Assembly (NCBI RefSeq): GCF_006385575.1
Contig: NZ_CP041040.1
Location: forward strand, 1,984,001 to 2,048,000
Source: Microbacterium foliorum
Lineage (GTDB): Bacteria; Actinomycetota; Actinomycetes; Actinomycetales; Microbacteriaceae
Direction: 5' to 3'
Length of the DNA stretch: 64,000 nucleotides
Positions 6,775 through 15,942 of this stretch are shown piece after piece. Position 1 is the first letter of the stretch, and each line of letters begins with the position of its first letter. A program made the translations under genes and the position numbers. The notes under the pieces were generated by a model. The model saw only the letters and a list, made by a program, of their open reading frames with translations. It was not told the DNA's origin and made no database searches.

Positions 6775-8841
6775 CTAGACCGCTGCGCTCGGCAGAGCCG
6801 ACTGCGTCATGCGCACCACCCCCACCACATCGGTCGCGAGTGCGCCTGCCGCAGCCTCGTCGTACGACAGCACGGGGAGGCCGCTGACCTGCGACGACAC
6901 CATGCGCCGCACAGCCTGACGCAGAGATGGAGCGCACACGAGCACCGGTTCCGGACCCACCTGGTCGAGCTCGGCGACGGTGCGCCGCACGTTCTCGAGC
7001 ACCTGCATGGTCGACTCCGGCGTCAGCACGATCTGCGGATGACCGTCGACGACGCGCATCCCCTCGAGCATCTGCTGTTCGAGCATCGGCTCGAACATGA
7101 CGACCCGGATCCGCCCGTTCTCGGCGAAGCGCGAGGCGATCGCCGGTCCGAGTGCCGCCCTCGCCGCGTCGATCAGCCCCGCGGTCTCGGTCGAGGCCTT
7201 GCCTCGAAGGGCGAGCGCCTCGTAGATGCGGGCGAGATCGTTGATCGGCACCCGCTCGGCGAGAAGCCCCGCCAGGACGCGCTGGATCGCGGCGAGCGAC
7301 AGCACGGCCGGTGTGAGCTCCTCGACCGTCGCGGGGCTGGACTGCTTCAGGTGCTCGGTCAGCTGGCGCACGTCTTCGAGGGAGAGCAGCCGATCGGCCT
7401 GACTCTGCACGATGTCCGAGAGGTGGGTGATGATCACGCTGGCCCGATCGATCACCGTCGCACCCGCCATGTCGGCTGCGTGCGACATCTCGGCGGGAAC
7501 CCACTTGCCCTCGAGGCCGAACACGGGGTCGACCACGGCCGTGCCGGGAAGCTGCTCGAGACCCGTGCCGATCGCGAGCACGTGTCCGCGCGGCACCGAT
7601 CCGCGCCCGGCCTCGACTCCGGCGATCAGGATCGAGTAGGTCTGTGCCGGCAGATCGATGTTGTCACGCGTGCGCACCGGCGGCATGAGGATGCCGATGT
7701 CGAGAGCGAGTTTGCGACGAAGGGACTTCACCCGGGTGAGCAGATCCCCTGCTCCCCCCGACGCCAGGTCGACGATGTCCGGAGACAGCGAGATCTCCAG
7801 GGCATGCACGCGCATCCTGTCCATGAGCTCTTCCGGCCCCTCGGCGCCGGCGTCGACGGCCTCCTGCTGCAGCGCATCGGCCTCGAGTGCGGCATTGCGG
7901 TCCTCGTTCGCCTTGACGCGGGACGCTGCGAACAGCAGCACCGCCCCGATCGCCAGGAAGATCACCAGAGGCATCCCGGGGATGAAGCCCATGGCGATGG
8001 CCGCGAGGCCGGTGATCACGAGGGCGTTGCGCGACTGCATGAGCTGGCGACCGGCAGCCTGACCCATCTCGGATTCGGCGTTCTCGCGAGTCACGATCAT
8101 GCCGGTCGACACGGCCATCAGCAGCGCGGGGATCTGGGTGACCAGACCGTCGCCGATCGTCAGGATGCTGTAGGTCTCGAGCGCGTCGCCGACCTCCATG
8201 CCGTGCTGCACCATGCCGATGATGATGCCGCCGACGAAGTTGATGACGACGATCACGATTCCCGCGATCGCGTCACCCTTGACGAACTTCGACGCACCGT
8301 CCATCGCGCCGTAGAAGTCGGCCTCCGCAGCCACCTCGGCGCGCCGCTTGCGCGCCTCGGCGTCGGTGATCAGTCCGGCGTTCAGATCGGCGTCGATCGC
8401 CATCTGCTTGCCCGGCATGGCATCGAGGGTGAATCGGGCTCCGACCTCGGCGACACGCTCTGCACCCTTGGTGACGACGACGAACTGGATGACGGTGAGG
8501 ATGAGGAAGATCACCGCGCCGATCACGAGGGACCCGCTGATCGTGATCTGCCCGAATGCCTGGATCACCTGGCCCGCATGCGCCTCGCTGAGCACGAGGC
8601 GCGTGGACGCGACGTTCAGACCGAGCCGGAAGAGCGTCGCGACGAGCAGCAGGCTGGGGAAGACCGAGAAGTCGAGCGGCTTCTTGATGAACATCGCGGT
8701 GAGAAGGATCAGCAGCGCGAACGAGATGTTCAGCACGATGAGGACGTCGAGGAGTCCGGTCGGGATGGGCACGATGAGCAGGAGGATGATGCCCACCACC
8801 CCGACGGGCACCGTCGCCTTGGACAACAGCTGACCGATCAT
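6775..8841 (-). CDS. flhA: Flagellar type III export gate protein FlhA
   Basis: 688 aa, full family length. The N-terminal half has about eight membrane segments and the conserved cytoplasmic FHIPEP loop (TKGAERVAEVGARFTLDAMPGKQMAIDADLNAGLI). The C-terminal half (from about residue 350) is the soluble nonameric ring domain that receives substrate-chaperone complexes. FlhA forms the export gate with FliPQR and FlhB. It starts 48 bases after flhB. Confidence 0.96.
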   Translation of the reverse strand: MIGQLLSKATVPVGVVGIILLLIVPIPTGLLDVLIVLNISFALLILLTAMFIKKPLDFSVFPSLLLVATLFRLGLNVASTRLVLSEAHAGQVIQAFGQITISGSLVIGAVIFLILTVIQFVVVTKGAERVAEVGARFTLDAMPGKQMAIDADLNAGLITDAEARKRRAEVAAEADFYGAMDGASKFVKGDAIAGIVIVVINFVGGIIIGMVQHGMEVGDALETYSILTIGDGLVTQIPALLMAVSTGMIVTRENAESEMGQAAGRQLMQSRNALVITGLAAIAMGFIPGMPLVIFLAIGAVLLFAASRVKANEDRNAALEADALQQEAVDAGAEGPEELMDRMRVHALEISLSPDIVDLASGGAGDLLTRVKSLRRKLALDIGILMPPVRTRDNIDLPAQTYSILIAGVEAGRGSVPRGHVLAIGTGLEQLPGTAVVDPVFGLEGKWVPAEMSHAADMAGATVIDRASVIITHLSDIVQSQADRLLSLEDVRQLTEHLKQSSPATVEELTPAVLSLAAIQRVLAGLLAERVPINDLARIYEALALRGKASTETAGLIDAARAALGPAIASRFAENGRIRVVMFEPMLEQQMLEGMRVVDGHPQIVLTPESTMQVLENVRRTVAELDQVGPEPVLVCAPSLRQAVRRMVSSQVSGLPVLSYDEAAAGALATDVVGVVRMTQSALPSAAV

Positions 8842-8889
8842 GCGTCTCGCCTTCTCATGCTCTCTCCTCGTTCTGATCGCGACCCCGGC

Positions 8890-9993
8890 TCAGAGGCCGC
8901 GGTCCCTGGTGTTCGCGAAGGGCATCGTGTGCGTCCCCCTGGCCGACCCGCGGCGCTTGAGATGCTCGATGAAGGCGAGCACCTGGGCGACGGCGGTGTA
9001 GAGCTCTTCCGGGATCTCCCGCCCGATCTCGCAGGCGGAATGCAGTGCACGCGCGAGCGGGATGTCCTTGATCATCGGCACGCCGGCCTCCTCCGCCCTC
9101 TCGCGGATCTTCTGCGCGACGATCCCCGCCCCCTTCGCCACGACCCGAGGGGCCGATTTGCCCGGCTCGTACCGCAGCGCGACCGCGACGTGCGTGGGGT
9201 TCACGAGAACGACATCGCTCTCGCCGACCGCGGCGATCATGCGATTGCGGCTCATGGCGAGCTGGCGCGAACGGCGCTGGGACCGCACGAGCGGGTCGCC
9301 CTCACTCTTCTTGTGCTCGTCCTTGGCTTCGTTCTTCGTCATGTGGGTGTGCTTGCGATTGCGTCGCATCACCACGGCCACGTCGATCGCGGCCAGCAGG
9401 ATGCCCACGGCGACGGCGACCTGCAGCAGCGCGACCGCTCCCCCGGCCGCCTGCTCGAGCAGCCAGGTGATGTTGTGACTGCCGCTGGCCATGAGCACAG
9501 GCACGAGCCCTGAGACGACGATCCAGAGCGCGAGCCCGATCGCCACCGTCTTCAGCAGCGCCTTGGCGCCCTCCCAGAGCGCCTGCTGCCCGAACACCCG
9601 CTTCATCCCGGACACGATGTTGAACTGCTCGGTGCGCATCGTCACGCCCCGCAGATGTATGCCGCCCTGAGCGACAGCGGTGGCCGTCGTCGCGAGGAGT
9701 ACGACCACCAGCATCGGCAGCAGGATGCCGCCGAGCGATGCGATCGCCGAGCCGAGCACGTCCAGAGCCGCCTCGTCGGTGGGGTTCATCGCGACGGGTG
9801 TCACGGCGAGGAAGAGCTCGGTGACCACCTGCGTGCCCGAGGCGATCGTCGGCACCATCATCACGGCGGCGGCCGCGATGCAGACCCAGGCGGTGAAGTC
9901 CTGGCTGCGGCCGATCTGCCCCTTCTTCCGTGCCTCCTTCAGGCGACGCTCGGTCGCCTTCTCGGAGCGTTCGCCGCTGTCGGACTCGCTCAT
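8890..9993 (-). CDS. flhB: Flagellar export switch protein FlhB
   Basis: 367 aa. Four N-terminal membrane segments (about residues 33-50, 88-110, 145-170 and 183-210) precede a cytoplasmic domain with the autocleavage site NPTH at 265-268. Cleavage there switches export from rod/hook to filament substrates. The N-terminal SGERSEKATERRLKEARKKG is typical. It overlaps fliR by four bases. Confidence 0.96.
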   Translation of the reverse strand: MSESDSGERSEKATERRLKEARKKGQIGRSQDFTAWVCIAAAAVMMVPTIASGTQVVTELFLAVTPVAMNPTDEAALDVLGSAIASLGGILLPMLVVVLLATTATAVAQGGIHLRGVTMRTEQFNIVSGMKRVFGQQALWEGAKALLKTVAIGLALWIVVSGLVPVLMASGSHNITWLLEQAAGGAVALLQVAVAVGILLAAIDVAVVMRRNRKHTHMTKNEAKDEHKKSEGDPLVRSQRRSRQLAMSRNRMIAAVGESDVVLVNPTHVAVALRYEPGKSAPRVVAKGAGIVAQKIRERAEEAGVPMIKDIPLARALHSACEIGREIPEELYTAVAQVLAFIEHLKRRGSARGTHTMPFANTRDRGL

Positions 9994-10751
9994 CGCGTCA
10001 CCCCCAGAAGCAGCCTCGCGGCCTCCTCCGCGATGGCCGCGACCACGCTGGGCAGCGCCGCGTAGACGAACCCGACGAGCAGCAGGGTGAGGCCGATCTT
10101 GATCGGGAAGCCCATCGCGAACGCGTTCAGGGCCGGCGCGACGCGGCTGACCAGTCCGAGCCCGACGTCTGCGAGGAAGAGCACGATGAGCAGCGGGCCG
10201 GCGATCTGCACGGCGCTGAGCATCATCTGCCCGGCAGCGCCCACGAGTGCCTCCGCCGGTTTCGCGAGATCGATCATCCCGGTGACCGGCACCGCGTCGA
10301 ACGATCGGAACAGACCTCCGAGCACGAGCTGGTATCCGTCCGAGGCGAACAGCAGCATGATCGCGGTCATCTGGAACAGCCGGGTGAACTGCGCGCCGTT
10401 GATCGCCATGCCGGGGTCGAACGCCTGCGCCAGCTGGAACCCGCCGAAGGTGTCGACGAGATGACCGGCGCCCTGGATCGCGCTGAAGAGCACCATCACG
10501 AGAAAACCGAGGAGCGCGCCTGTCAGGGCCTGCCCCGCCAGGGCGAGCATGAAGGCTCCGGTGTCGAGGCGCTCATACCCCGCTGTCACCACCGGCGACA
10601 CCGCGAGAGCGAGACCCACGCCGAGCATCGCGCGGACCCGCATCGGGATCGTGCCGTGGCTGAAGGGCGGAGCCAGCACCAGGAAGGCCGTGATCCGCAC
10701 GCAGGCGAGGGAGGTCGCCTCCAGCCACGTGAAGTCGATGGGGATGTTCAT
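9990..10751 (-). CDS. fliR: Flagellar export protein FliR
   Basis: 253 aa from the ATG at 10751, which overlaps the fliQ stop by one base; the frame is open further upstream only inside fliQ. Six hydrophobic segments and MNIPIDFTWLEATSLACVRI at the start fit FliR. It completes the FliPQR pore complex of the export gate. Confidence 0.94.
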   Translation of the reverse strand: MNIPIDFTWLEATSLACVRITAFLVLAPPFSHGTIPMRVRAMLGVGLALAVSPVVTAGYERLDTGAFMLALAGQALTGALLGFLVMVLFSAIQGAGHLVDTFGGFQLAQAFDPGMAINGAQFTRLFQMTAIMLLFASDGYQLVLGGLFRSFDAVPVTGMIDLAKPAEALVGAAGQMMLSAVQIAGPLLIVLFLADVGLGLVSRVAPALNAFAMGFPIKIGLTLLLVGFVYAALPSVVAAIAEEAARLLLGVTR

Positions 10752-11026
10752 CAGCCGCCGTTCAGCAGCGACGGGATCCGCGCGAACATCTCGTTCGTGA
10801 AGGCGATCATCTCGGCGATCATCCAGTGCCCGGTCACGAGCAGGGCGATGCCGACCGCGACGAGCTTCGGCACGAACGAGATCGTCATCTCCTGCACCTG
10901 GGTGATGGACTGCAGCAGCGAGATCGCGAATCCCACCACGAGGGCGGTGATGAGCAGGGGTGCGCAGAGTTTCGCCCCCACGATCAGCGCCGCCTGCCCG
11001 ATGTCGATGACAGCCTCGGGGTTCAT
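10751..11026 (-). CDS. fliQ: Flagellar export protein FliQ
   Basis: 91 aa from the ATG at 11026, overlapping the fliP stop by one base. Two long membrane helices (LIVGAKLCAPLLITALVVGF and LVAVGIALLVTGHWMIAEMI) and the conserved SITQVQEMTISFVPK between them identify FliQ, a small subunit of the FliPQR export pore. Confidence 0.94.
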   Translation of the reverse strand: MNPEAVIDIGQAALIVGAKLCAPLLITALVVGFAISLLQSITQVQEMTISFVPKLVAVGIALLVTGHWMIAEMIAFTNEMFARIPSLLNGG

Positions 11027-11868
11027 CAGCCACCCCCGTTGTACGACTGGACGAGCGCGGTGATGACCATGCCCCAGCCGTCGATGAGCAGGAACAGGAG
11101 GATCTTGAACGGCAGCGAGATCATGACCGGCGGCAGCATCATCATGCCCATCGACATCAGCGCGCTGGCGACGACGAGGTCGATCACGAGGAAGGGGACG
11201 AAGATGATGAACCCGATCAGGAAGGCCGCGCGCAGTTCGCTGATCATGAATGCCGGCACCAGGGTCTGCAGCGGGATGCTGGCGGCGTCCGCGGGATTCT
11301 CCATCTGCGCCGCCCGGTGCATGAGCGCGATGTCCTCTTCGCGGGTGTAGGTGAGCATCCATTGGCGCAGCGGCTCCTGCGCGAGCTCGAAGGCCCTGCC
11401 GAAGTCGATCTGACCGTCGGTGAACGGCGCGACCGCGACGACATTGATGTCGGTGAGCACCGGCCACATGATGAACAGCGTCAGGAACAGGCTGAGCCCG
11501 GCGAGCACCTGGTTCGGCGGGATCGACGGCAGCGAGAGCGCATTGCGGGTGAGGGCGAGCACGACGAAGATCTTGGTGAAGCTCGACATCATCAGCAGCA
11601 GGGCCGGGGCGACGCTGAGCACGGTGATGCCCAGCAGCGTCATGATGCTGTCGGACGGCGCCCCGTTGATGCCGTTGATCGTCACGCCGTCGCCATCACC
11701 GTCGCCGATCTGCGCCGGAAGCAGCGCGGCCGCATGTGCACCGGCAGCCTGCAGCAGCACCAGCGCCGTGGCGACGACCAATGCGCCACCGAGAATCACC
11801 CACACGCGACGCGGCAGTCGCGGTGCGCGCGCAGACGGCGACGCGGCGACTGCGGCGGGTACGGGCAC
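11026..11868 (-). CDS. fliP: Flagellar export protein FliP
   Basis: 280 aa. After a hydrophobic signal-like N-terminal segment (about residues 26-48) come the FliP core motifs: LLLMMSSFTKIFVVLALTRN, PLRQWML, LVPAFMISELRAAFLIGF and MGMMMLPPVMISLPFKILLF. FliP is a core pore subunit of the export gate. The start is a GTG with GGAG seven bases upstream, in a context nearly identical to the flgB start. It is the first gene of the fliP-Q-R-flhB-flhA(-csrA) operon, behind its own promoter and twin-hairpin leader. Confidence 0.95.
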   Translation of the reverse strand: MPVPAAVAASPSARAPRLPRRVWVILGGALVVATALVLLQAAGAHAAALLPAQIGDGDGDGVTINGINGAPSDSIMTLLGITVLSVAPALLLMMSSFTKIFVVLALTRNALSLPSIPPNQVLAGLSLFLTLFIMWPVLTDINVVAVAPFTDGQIDFGRAFELAQEPLRQWMLTYTREEDIALMHRAAQMENPADAASIPLQTLVPAFMISELRAAFLIGFIIFVPFLVIDLVVASALMSMGMMMLPPVMISLPFKILLFLLIDGWGMVITALVQSYNGGG

Positions 11869-11893
11869 GGCGGCACTCCGAAGATGGGTGACG

Positions 11894-11932
11894 TGGCCGA
11901 TCCGTAGCCAGGGGGTCGAGCGATCCGTGCTC
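11894..11932 (-). promoter_or_regulatory. Twin GGA-loop hairpin leader of fliP (predicted CsrA site)
   Basis: Hairpin 1 (11932-11918): GAGC, loop ACGGATC, GCTC, extendable to a 5-bp stem. Seven bases later hairpin 2 (11910-11894): TGGC, 9-base loop containing ACGGATC, GCCA. Hairpin 1 starts six bases after the -10 box and hairpin 2 ends 25 bases before the start codon. The same arrangement occurs before fliH and flgB. CsrA is known to prefer A-N-GGA in loops; binding here is inferred. Confidence 0.7.
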
Positions 11933-11938
11933 GCAGTC

Positions 11939-11969
11939 GACTATCGCGACACGACGCGGTGCTCGTAAC
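11939..11969 (-). promoter_or_regulatory. Flagellar promoter of the fliP operon (14-base spacer)
   Basis: Minus strand: GGTTAC (GTTAC at 11969-11965), 14 bases, GTCGCGATAGTC (11950-11939). It lies in the 127-base gap between fliO and fliP. Confidence 0.8.
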
Positions 11970-11995
11970 CGCGACCCGCAACGGGCTGAATGCCG

Positions 11996-12424
11996 TCAGG
12001 CGACGGAGCGCAGCGCGCGGTCGACGATGTCGTCAGGCATCTCGGAGACAGCGGGCAGCTTCTCCTGCGCGACGATCTCCTCCGCCAGCGGAGGAGCCTC
12101 CTGTGTGTCGACGACGTTGATCCCGTGCTCGGTCACGCCGAGCACGTAGCGGATACCGCCGAACTCGGCCACCACGAGCTGCGCCTTGCCTCCGATGCCC
12201 GACCGGGCCACCACGGTGATCTTCTCCGGCCGTGTGCGCGGGGCTGCCGCCGGACGCGAGGGCACGAGCTCCGACAGCTTGGCGAGCTTCTTCGGCATCA
12301 GTCCGGCCAGCGGGCTCATCCCCTTGGCCTGCGACTTCTGCAGGCGACGGCTAAGGAAGAGCAGCAGGCCGAGCACCGCTCCGAGCGCCACGATCGCACG
12401 GAGTGCGACGAGGATGTCGTCCAT
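11996..12424 (-). CDS. fliO: Flagellar biosynthesis protein FliO
   Basis: 142 aa with one N-terminal membrane helix (LVALRAIVALGAVLGLLLFL) and a small cytoplasmic domain (EKITVVARSGIGGKAQLVVAEFGGIRYVLGVTEHGINVV) typical of FliO. FliO helps assemble the FliP ring. It follows fliN by two bases and is the last gene before the fliP promoter. Confidence 0.88.
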   Translation of the reverse strand: MDDILVALRAIVALGAVLGLLLFLSRRLQKSQAKGMSPLAGLMPKKLAKLSELVPSRPAAAPRTRPEKITVVARSGIGGKAQLVVAEFGGIRYVLGVTEHGINVVDTQEAPPLAEEIVAQEKLPAVSEMPDDIVDRALRSVA

Positions 12425-12426
12425 AA

Positions 12427-13083
12427 TCAGACCGTCTCTGCGCCGTCGAGGATGCGCTCGACCCGGATCGCGAAGTCGCCCTCCGCGACCACGACGGTGC
12501 CGTGCCCGATCAGGCGACCGTTCAGTTTGATGTCAGCGGGAGACCCCGCGGCACGGTCGAGCTCGACCACACGCCCCGGCTCGAGCGAGAGCACGTCACG
12601 CACCGGCATCCGCGTTCGTCCGATCTCGACAACGAGCTCCATCTCGACGCCCGCGATGCGGTTCAATCGCTGAGGTCCCGCTGCCGCGGCAGACCTGGCT
12701 CCGTCGATGCGCACTGCTGCGCGCGCGACGACGCTGCCGTCGGCGTCGACCATGTCGAACACCTGAGTACCCGCATCGGTGAAGACGTCGGCGGCTGCGA
12801 CCACCGCTCCGTCGCCGAGCGAGCCGCTGCCGAGCACGGCGGTGGCCGCCTCGAAGATCGGATGCAGTCGATCGGCCAGCGGTGCGTTCTTCGAGCCGTC
12901 CTCGAGCTGCGACGGATCGACGACCTGGATCGCGATGCGCGCGCCGGGACTTCCGGTGAAGGTGACGACGACCGCTTCACCCGACGCACCGGGGTCGGTC
13001 GAGGGGGCCGGGATCACGGGGTAGCCGAACGGCAGCTTGCCGGCGATCGCCGCGGCGATGGCGGTTTCGTGGAAGGTGCTCAT
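12427..13083 (-). CDS. fliN: Flagellar motor switch protein FliN
   Basis: 218 aa. The C-terminal 75 residues are a SpoA domain (EMELVVEIGRTRMPVRDVLS, VVELDRAAGSPADIKLNGR, GHGTVVVAEGDFAIRVERIL) that forms the C-ring with FliM. The N-terminal 135 residues resemble the CheC/FliY-like extension found in Gram-positive FliN/FliY but lack obvious phosphatase motifs. It overlaps fliM by one base. Confidence 0.9.
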   Translation of the reverse strand: MSTFHETAIAAAIAGKLPFGYPVIPAPSTDPGASGEAVVVTFTGSPGARIAIQVVDPSQLEDGSKNAPLADRLHPIFEAATAVLGSGSLGDGAVVAAADVFTDAGTQVFDMVDADGSVVARAAVRIDGARSAAAAGPQRLNRIAGVEMELVVEIGRTRMPVRDVLSLEPGRVVELDRAAGSPADIKLNGRLIGHGTVVVAEGDFAIRVERILDGAETV

Positions 13084-14015
13084 CAGTGGGTCTCCTCATG
13101 GGTGGTCGTGATCTTGCAGGTGAGGCGCGAGCCCCTGCTGCCGGGTGTGGCGAGGGCGATCCGGGTCTGTCCCGCCATGAGCTCGTACGGCCGGGTCTCA
13201 GGGTGCGGCAGGCGTAGCAGGTCGCCCGGTGCGAGGTCGAGGATCTCGCCGGTGCCGATCGTGATGGGGGCGAGACGCAGCGTCAGCTCCAACGGGGTGC
13301 TGCGCACCTGCTCGAGGGTGTGATCCGGCGTATGAGCGGAGCCGGCATCCGATTCCGTCGCTGCGAGACGGTCGACCACTGCGGACGCGGGCAGCATGAC
13401 GGTCGCCGTCGACTCCGAGTCCCCCAGCCGCATGGTGTAGCGGGCGACGATCACCGCGGCCGTGGCGGAGATGACCTGCATGTACTGGGGGTTGTAGTGC
13501 ACCGCGCTGAATCTCGGAGCCCCGGGAAGCAGGGTGCCGAGGCTGGCGTGAAGGTGCTCGAACGTGCCCTCCATCAGGTTGCGGACGAGAGCGAGCTCGA
13601 TCGGCGTGAAGGTGCGGGCTGCGGGAAGCGACGTGCTCCTGCCACCCATCATCTGCACGACCCAGAGCAGGGCGCTGTCGAGGCCGAACTGCACGACGCA
13701 CGGCTCATCGCGATCGGCGAACGACCCCGCGACCATGGCTGTCGTGCCGGGGAGCGTATCGGAGTACTCCTCGTACGACACCAGGTCGACGCTCTCGAGC
13801 GCCAGGTGCGCCCGCACCCGGATCTTGTCCGTCAGCTGCGACGACCACAGCCGGGCGAACGACTCGAACGACGCCTCGAGGTGCCGGGTGCTCTCGCGGC
13901 CGAGCTGGGCCGGGCGTCCGAAATCGTATGCCGGGTAGCGCACGGCGGGGTCATCGAGCACGGCGGATGCGGTCATGACGGTCTCCTCGACGGTGGTGTT
14001 CACGTGAGTGCTCAT
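13083..14015 (-). CDS. fliM: Flagellar motor switch protein FliM
   Basis: 310 aa. The middle domain (ESFARLWSSQLTDKIRVRAH, then FGLDSALLWVVQMMGG) and a C-terminal SpoA domain (LRLAPITIGTGEILDLAPGD) match FliM, which links the FliG ring to FliN and binds CheY-P at its N-terminus. No clear EIDAL-type CheY-binding peptide is visible, and no che genes occur in the window. It overlaps motB by four bases. Confidence 0.93.
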   Translation of the reverse strand: MSTHVNTTVEETVMTASAVLDDPAVRYPAYDFGRPAQLGRESTRHLEASFESFARLWSSQLTDKIRVRAHLALESVDLVSYEEYSDTLPGTTAMVAGSFADRDEPCVVQFGLDSALLWVVQMMGGRSTSLPAARTFTPIELALVRNLMEGTFEHLHASLGTLLPGAPRFSAVHYNPQYMQVISATAAVIVARYTMRLGDSESTATVMLPASAVVDRLAATESDAGSAHTPDHTLEQVRSTPLELTLRLAPITIGTGEILDLAPGDLLRLPHPETRPYELMAGQTRIALATPGSRGSRLTCKITTTHEETH

Positions 14016-14821
14016 TCGTTCGCGGCAGCCGCGAGCGCGGGGATCAGCGCTCTCACCTGCTCTTCCTCGTTCGACTCGACGACGATGTCGACTCTGCGGT
14101 TGCTGGCGAGTGCCTGGGGGCTGTCGCCGGGCACGATGGGTCGAGTGTCGGAGAACGCGGTCGCCTTCACGCGTGGCCCGCCCAGGCCCTCATGCTCGAC
14201 GAGGAATCGAGCCACCTGGGTCGCGCGCCCTCCCGAGAGCTCCCAGTTGGTCGGAAAGGGGGCGGCCGACACTCTGTGGTCGGCGTGTCCCTCGACGCTG
14301 ACCGGGTTGTCGACCGTGGCCAGCACGTCGCCGATGTTGTCGAGCACAGCATCCGCCTTGGCCGAGAGATCGGTGCTGTTGTCGGCGAAGAAGGTCTCGG
14401 CGCCGACGAGCCCGACCTGGAGTCCCCGATCGTCGATCACGAACTGCACGGTGTCCTGCAATCCCTGGGCTGCCAGCGATGTGCTCATGCGATCACGCAG
14501 GCCCACGAGCGTCTCGAACTCGGTTTCCGCACGGGCGGCGAGGTCGACCACGCCGTCGTCGTCCTGCAGCTCGGGCGGCACGATCATGCCCTCTGCCGTG
14601 TCGGCGCCGCCCTCGGTGCTCTCCTGCCCGAAACCCGTCGCCAGGCTGTTCGCGAGCATCTCGAACTTCGTCTTGTCGACGTTCGACACCGCGAACAGCA
14701 CGATGAAGAGGCACATCAGCACGGTCACCATATCGGCGTACGAGACGGCCCAGCGCTCGTCCGGCTCGTCGTGCGAGTCATCCTCATGCCCGCGACCGCG
14801 AGCCCGACGGGCTGTGCTCAC
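14012..14821 (-). CDS. motB: Flagellar stator protein MotB
   Basis: 269 aa. A basic N-terminal tail leads to one membrane helix with the proton-binding Asp at residue 30 (AVSYADMVTVLMCLFIVLFA). The C-terminal half is an OmpA-like peptidoglycan-binding domain (VEGHADH, LSGGRATQVARFLVEH, NRRVDIVVE). With MotA it forms the proton-driven stator. It overlaps motA by four bases. Confidence 0.95.
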   Translation of the reverse strand: MSTARRARGRGHEDDSHDEPDERWAVSYADMVTVLMCLFIVLFAVSNVDKTKFEMLANSLATGFGQESTEGGADTAEGMIVPPELQDDDGVVDLAARAETEFETLVGLRDRMSTSLAAQGLQDTVQFVIDDRGLQVGLVGAETFFADNSTDLSAKADAVLDNIGDVLATVDNPVSVEGHADHRVSAAPFPTNWELSGGRATQVARFLVEHEGLGGPRVKATAFSDTRPIVPGDSPQALASNRRVDIVVESNEEEQVRALIPALAAAANE

Positions 14822-15621
14822 TGGACGCCCTCTGCCGGCTCCGGCTCACGCTTCTGCTTGCCGGGATTCGGCTTCACGGTCGACAGCGCCTCGAGGCGCT
14901 CCTGCAGGAGGTGGGGCGCACTGCCGGCCTGGATCGCGAGCATCGCCTCGGAGACGAGGGTCATCCTCTCGAGCTCGACGGCCCCGATCCTGCCCAGTCG
15001 GCCGGCGATCGGGTTCCAGATGAAGTTGGCAGAGAGCAGGCCCCAGAGCGTCGCGACGAAGGCCGCGGCGATCATCGGACCGAGGTGGTCGGGTTCGTCG
15101 AGCTTCTCGAGCACGTGGGTCAGCGACACGACCGTGCCGACGATGCCGATGGTCGGCGCATATCCGCCCAAGGAACCGAAGAACTTCGATGCGATACGGC
15201 TCCGCGACGATGCGGCGGCGATCTCGTCGTCCATCACCATGCGCAGATCCTCCGCATCGGTTCCGTCCGCGAGCGCCTGGAGCGCCTGCCTCGTGAAGTC
15301 GTCCGGTGCGCTGTCGAGCTCCTGCTCGAGCGCGAGCAGACCCTCACCGCGCGCCTTCTCGGCGTAGCCCACGAGGAACGGGATGACCGCCTCCGGCGTC
15401 GACTTCGGTCCGCGGACCATGCGGCCCAGGCTCTTCGCCGCGAGGACCGTGTCCCGCAGAGTGTGACTGGCGATGCCCACGCCGATCGTCGACCCGAGCA
15501 CGAGGATCATCGGCGCGGGAATGAGCAGAGCCTCGAAGCTCGCGCCCTCCATCGTGATCATGGCGACCAGAGCGCCGAACGCCAGGATGACGCCGATGAT
15601 GAATGCGGGATCCACGGTCAC
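14818..15621 (-). CDS. motA: Flagellar stator protein MotA
   Basis: 267 aa with four membrane segments (near residues 4-22, 33-52, 155-178 and 184-206) and a large cytoplasmic loop. The motifs GGYAPTIGIVGTVVSLTHVL and GLLSANFIWNPIAGRL are typical of MotA. It is the ion-channel partner of MotB. It overlaps flbD by four bases. Confidence 0.95.
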   Translation of the reverse strand: MTVDPAFIIGVILAFGALVAMITMEGASFEALLIPAPMILVLGSTIGVGIASHTLRDTVLAAKSLGRMVRGPKSTPEAVIPFLVGYAEKARGEGLLALEQELDSAPDDFTRQALQALADGTDAEDLRMVMDDEIAAASSRSRIASKFFGSLGGYAPTIGIVGTVVSLTHVLEKLDEPDHLGPMIAAAFVATLWGLLSANFIWNPIAGRLGRIGAVELERMTLVSEAMLAIQAGSAPHLLQERLEALSTVKPNPGKQKREPEPAEGVQ

Positions 15622-15833
15622 GCCCCCGTCTGCGAGGTCAGAGCGTGGGCCGCACCGAGGACGCGCGCACGGTAGGCGACGATCAGGTCGATCACGACGT
15701 CCAGGTCCTCCACGACCACGTACACGCGATCGTCGACCATGTGCAGCGTCGTGTCCGGTGACGCCTGGATACGCTCGATCAGGTCGGGGTTCACCGCGAA
15801 CCGGGTGCGGTCGAGGCGGGTGACGATGATCAT
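15618..15833 (-). CDS. flbD: FlbD-family small flagellar protein
   Basis: 71 aa from the ATG at 15833 (MIIVTRLDRTRFAVNPDLIERIQ), the normal length and start for this family. The longer frame upstream crosses the promoter and is rejected. This small FlbD family is common beside motA in Gram-positive flagellar clusters; its role is not well defined, and it is unrelated to the Caulobacter regulator of the same name. It leads the flbD-motA-motB-fliM-fliN-fliO operon. Confidence 0.88.
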   Translation of the reverse strand: MIIVTRLDRTRFAVNPDLIERIQASPDTTLHMVDDRVYVVVEDLDVVIDLIVAYRARVLGAAHALTSQTGA

Positions 15834-15878
15834 CGGGTGAGGTCTCCGGGCTTCGGACGAGAGGGGGAAGTCTGCGCC

Positions 15879-15909
15879 GACTATCGCGACGCGGCCCTCC
15901 CCCGGTAAC
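15879..15909 (-). promoter_or_regulatory. Flagellar promoter of the flbD-mot-fliMNO operon (14-base spacer)
   Basis: Minus strand: GGTTAC (GTTAC at 15909-15905), 14 bases, GTCGCGATAGTC (15890-15879). The leader that follows (to 15834) has one GGAGA near the start but not the twin hairpins of the other 14-base-spacer operons. Confidence 0.8.
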
Positions 15910-15942
15910 CGGTCGGCCGGTCCACTCGTGACGGCCTCCGCG

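Noticed and set aside
7039-9513. 824-aa open frame on the plus strand
   Set aside because: It is antisense to flhA and flhB, is Arg/His/Asp-rich with no recognisable domain, and reflects the codon bias of GC-rich DNA.
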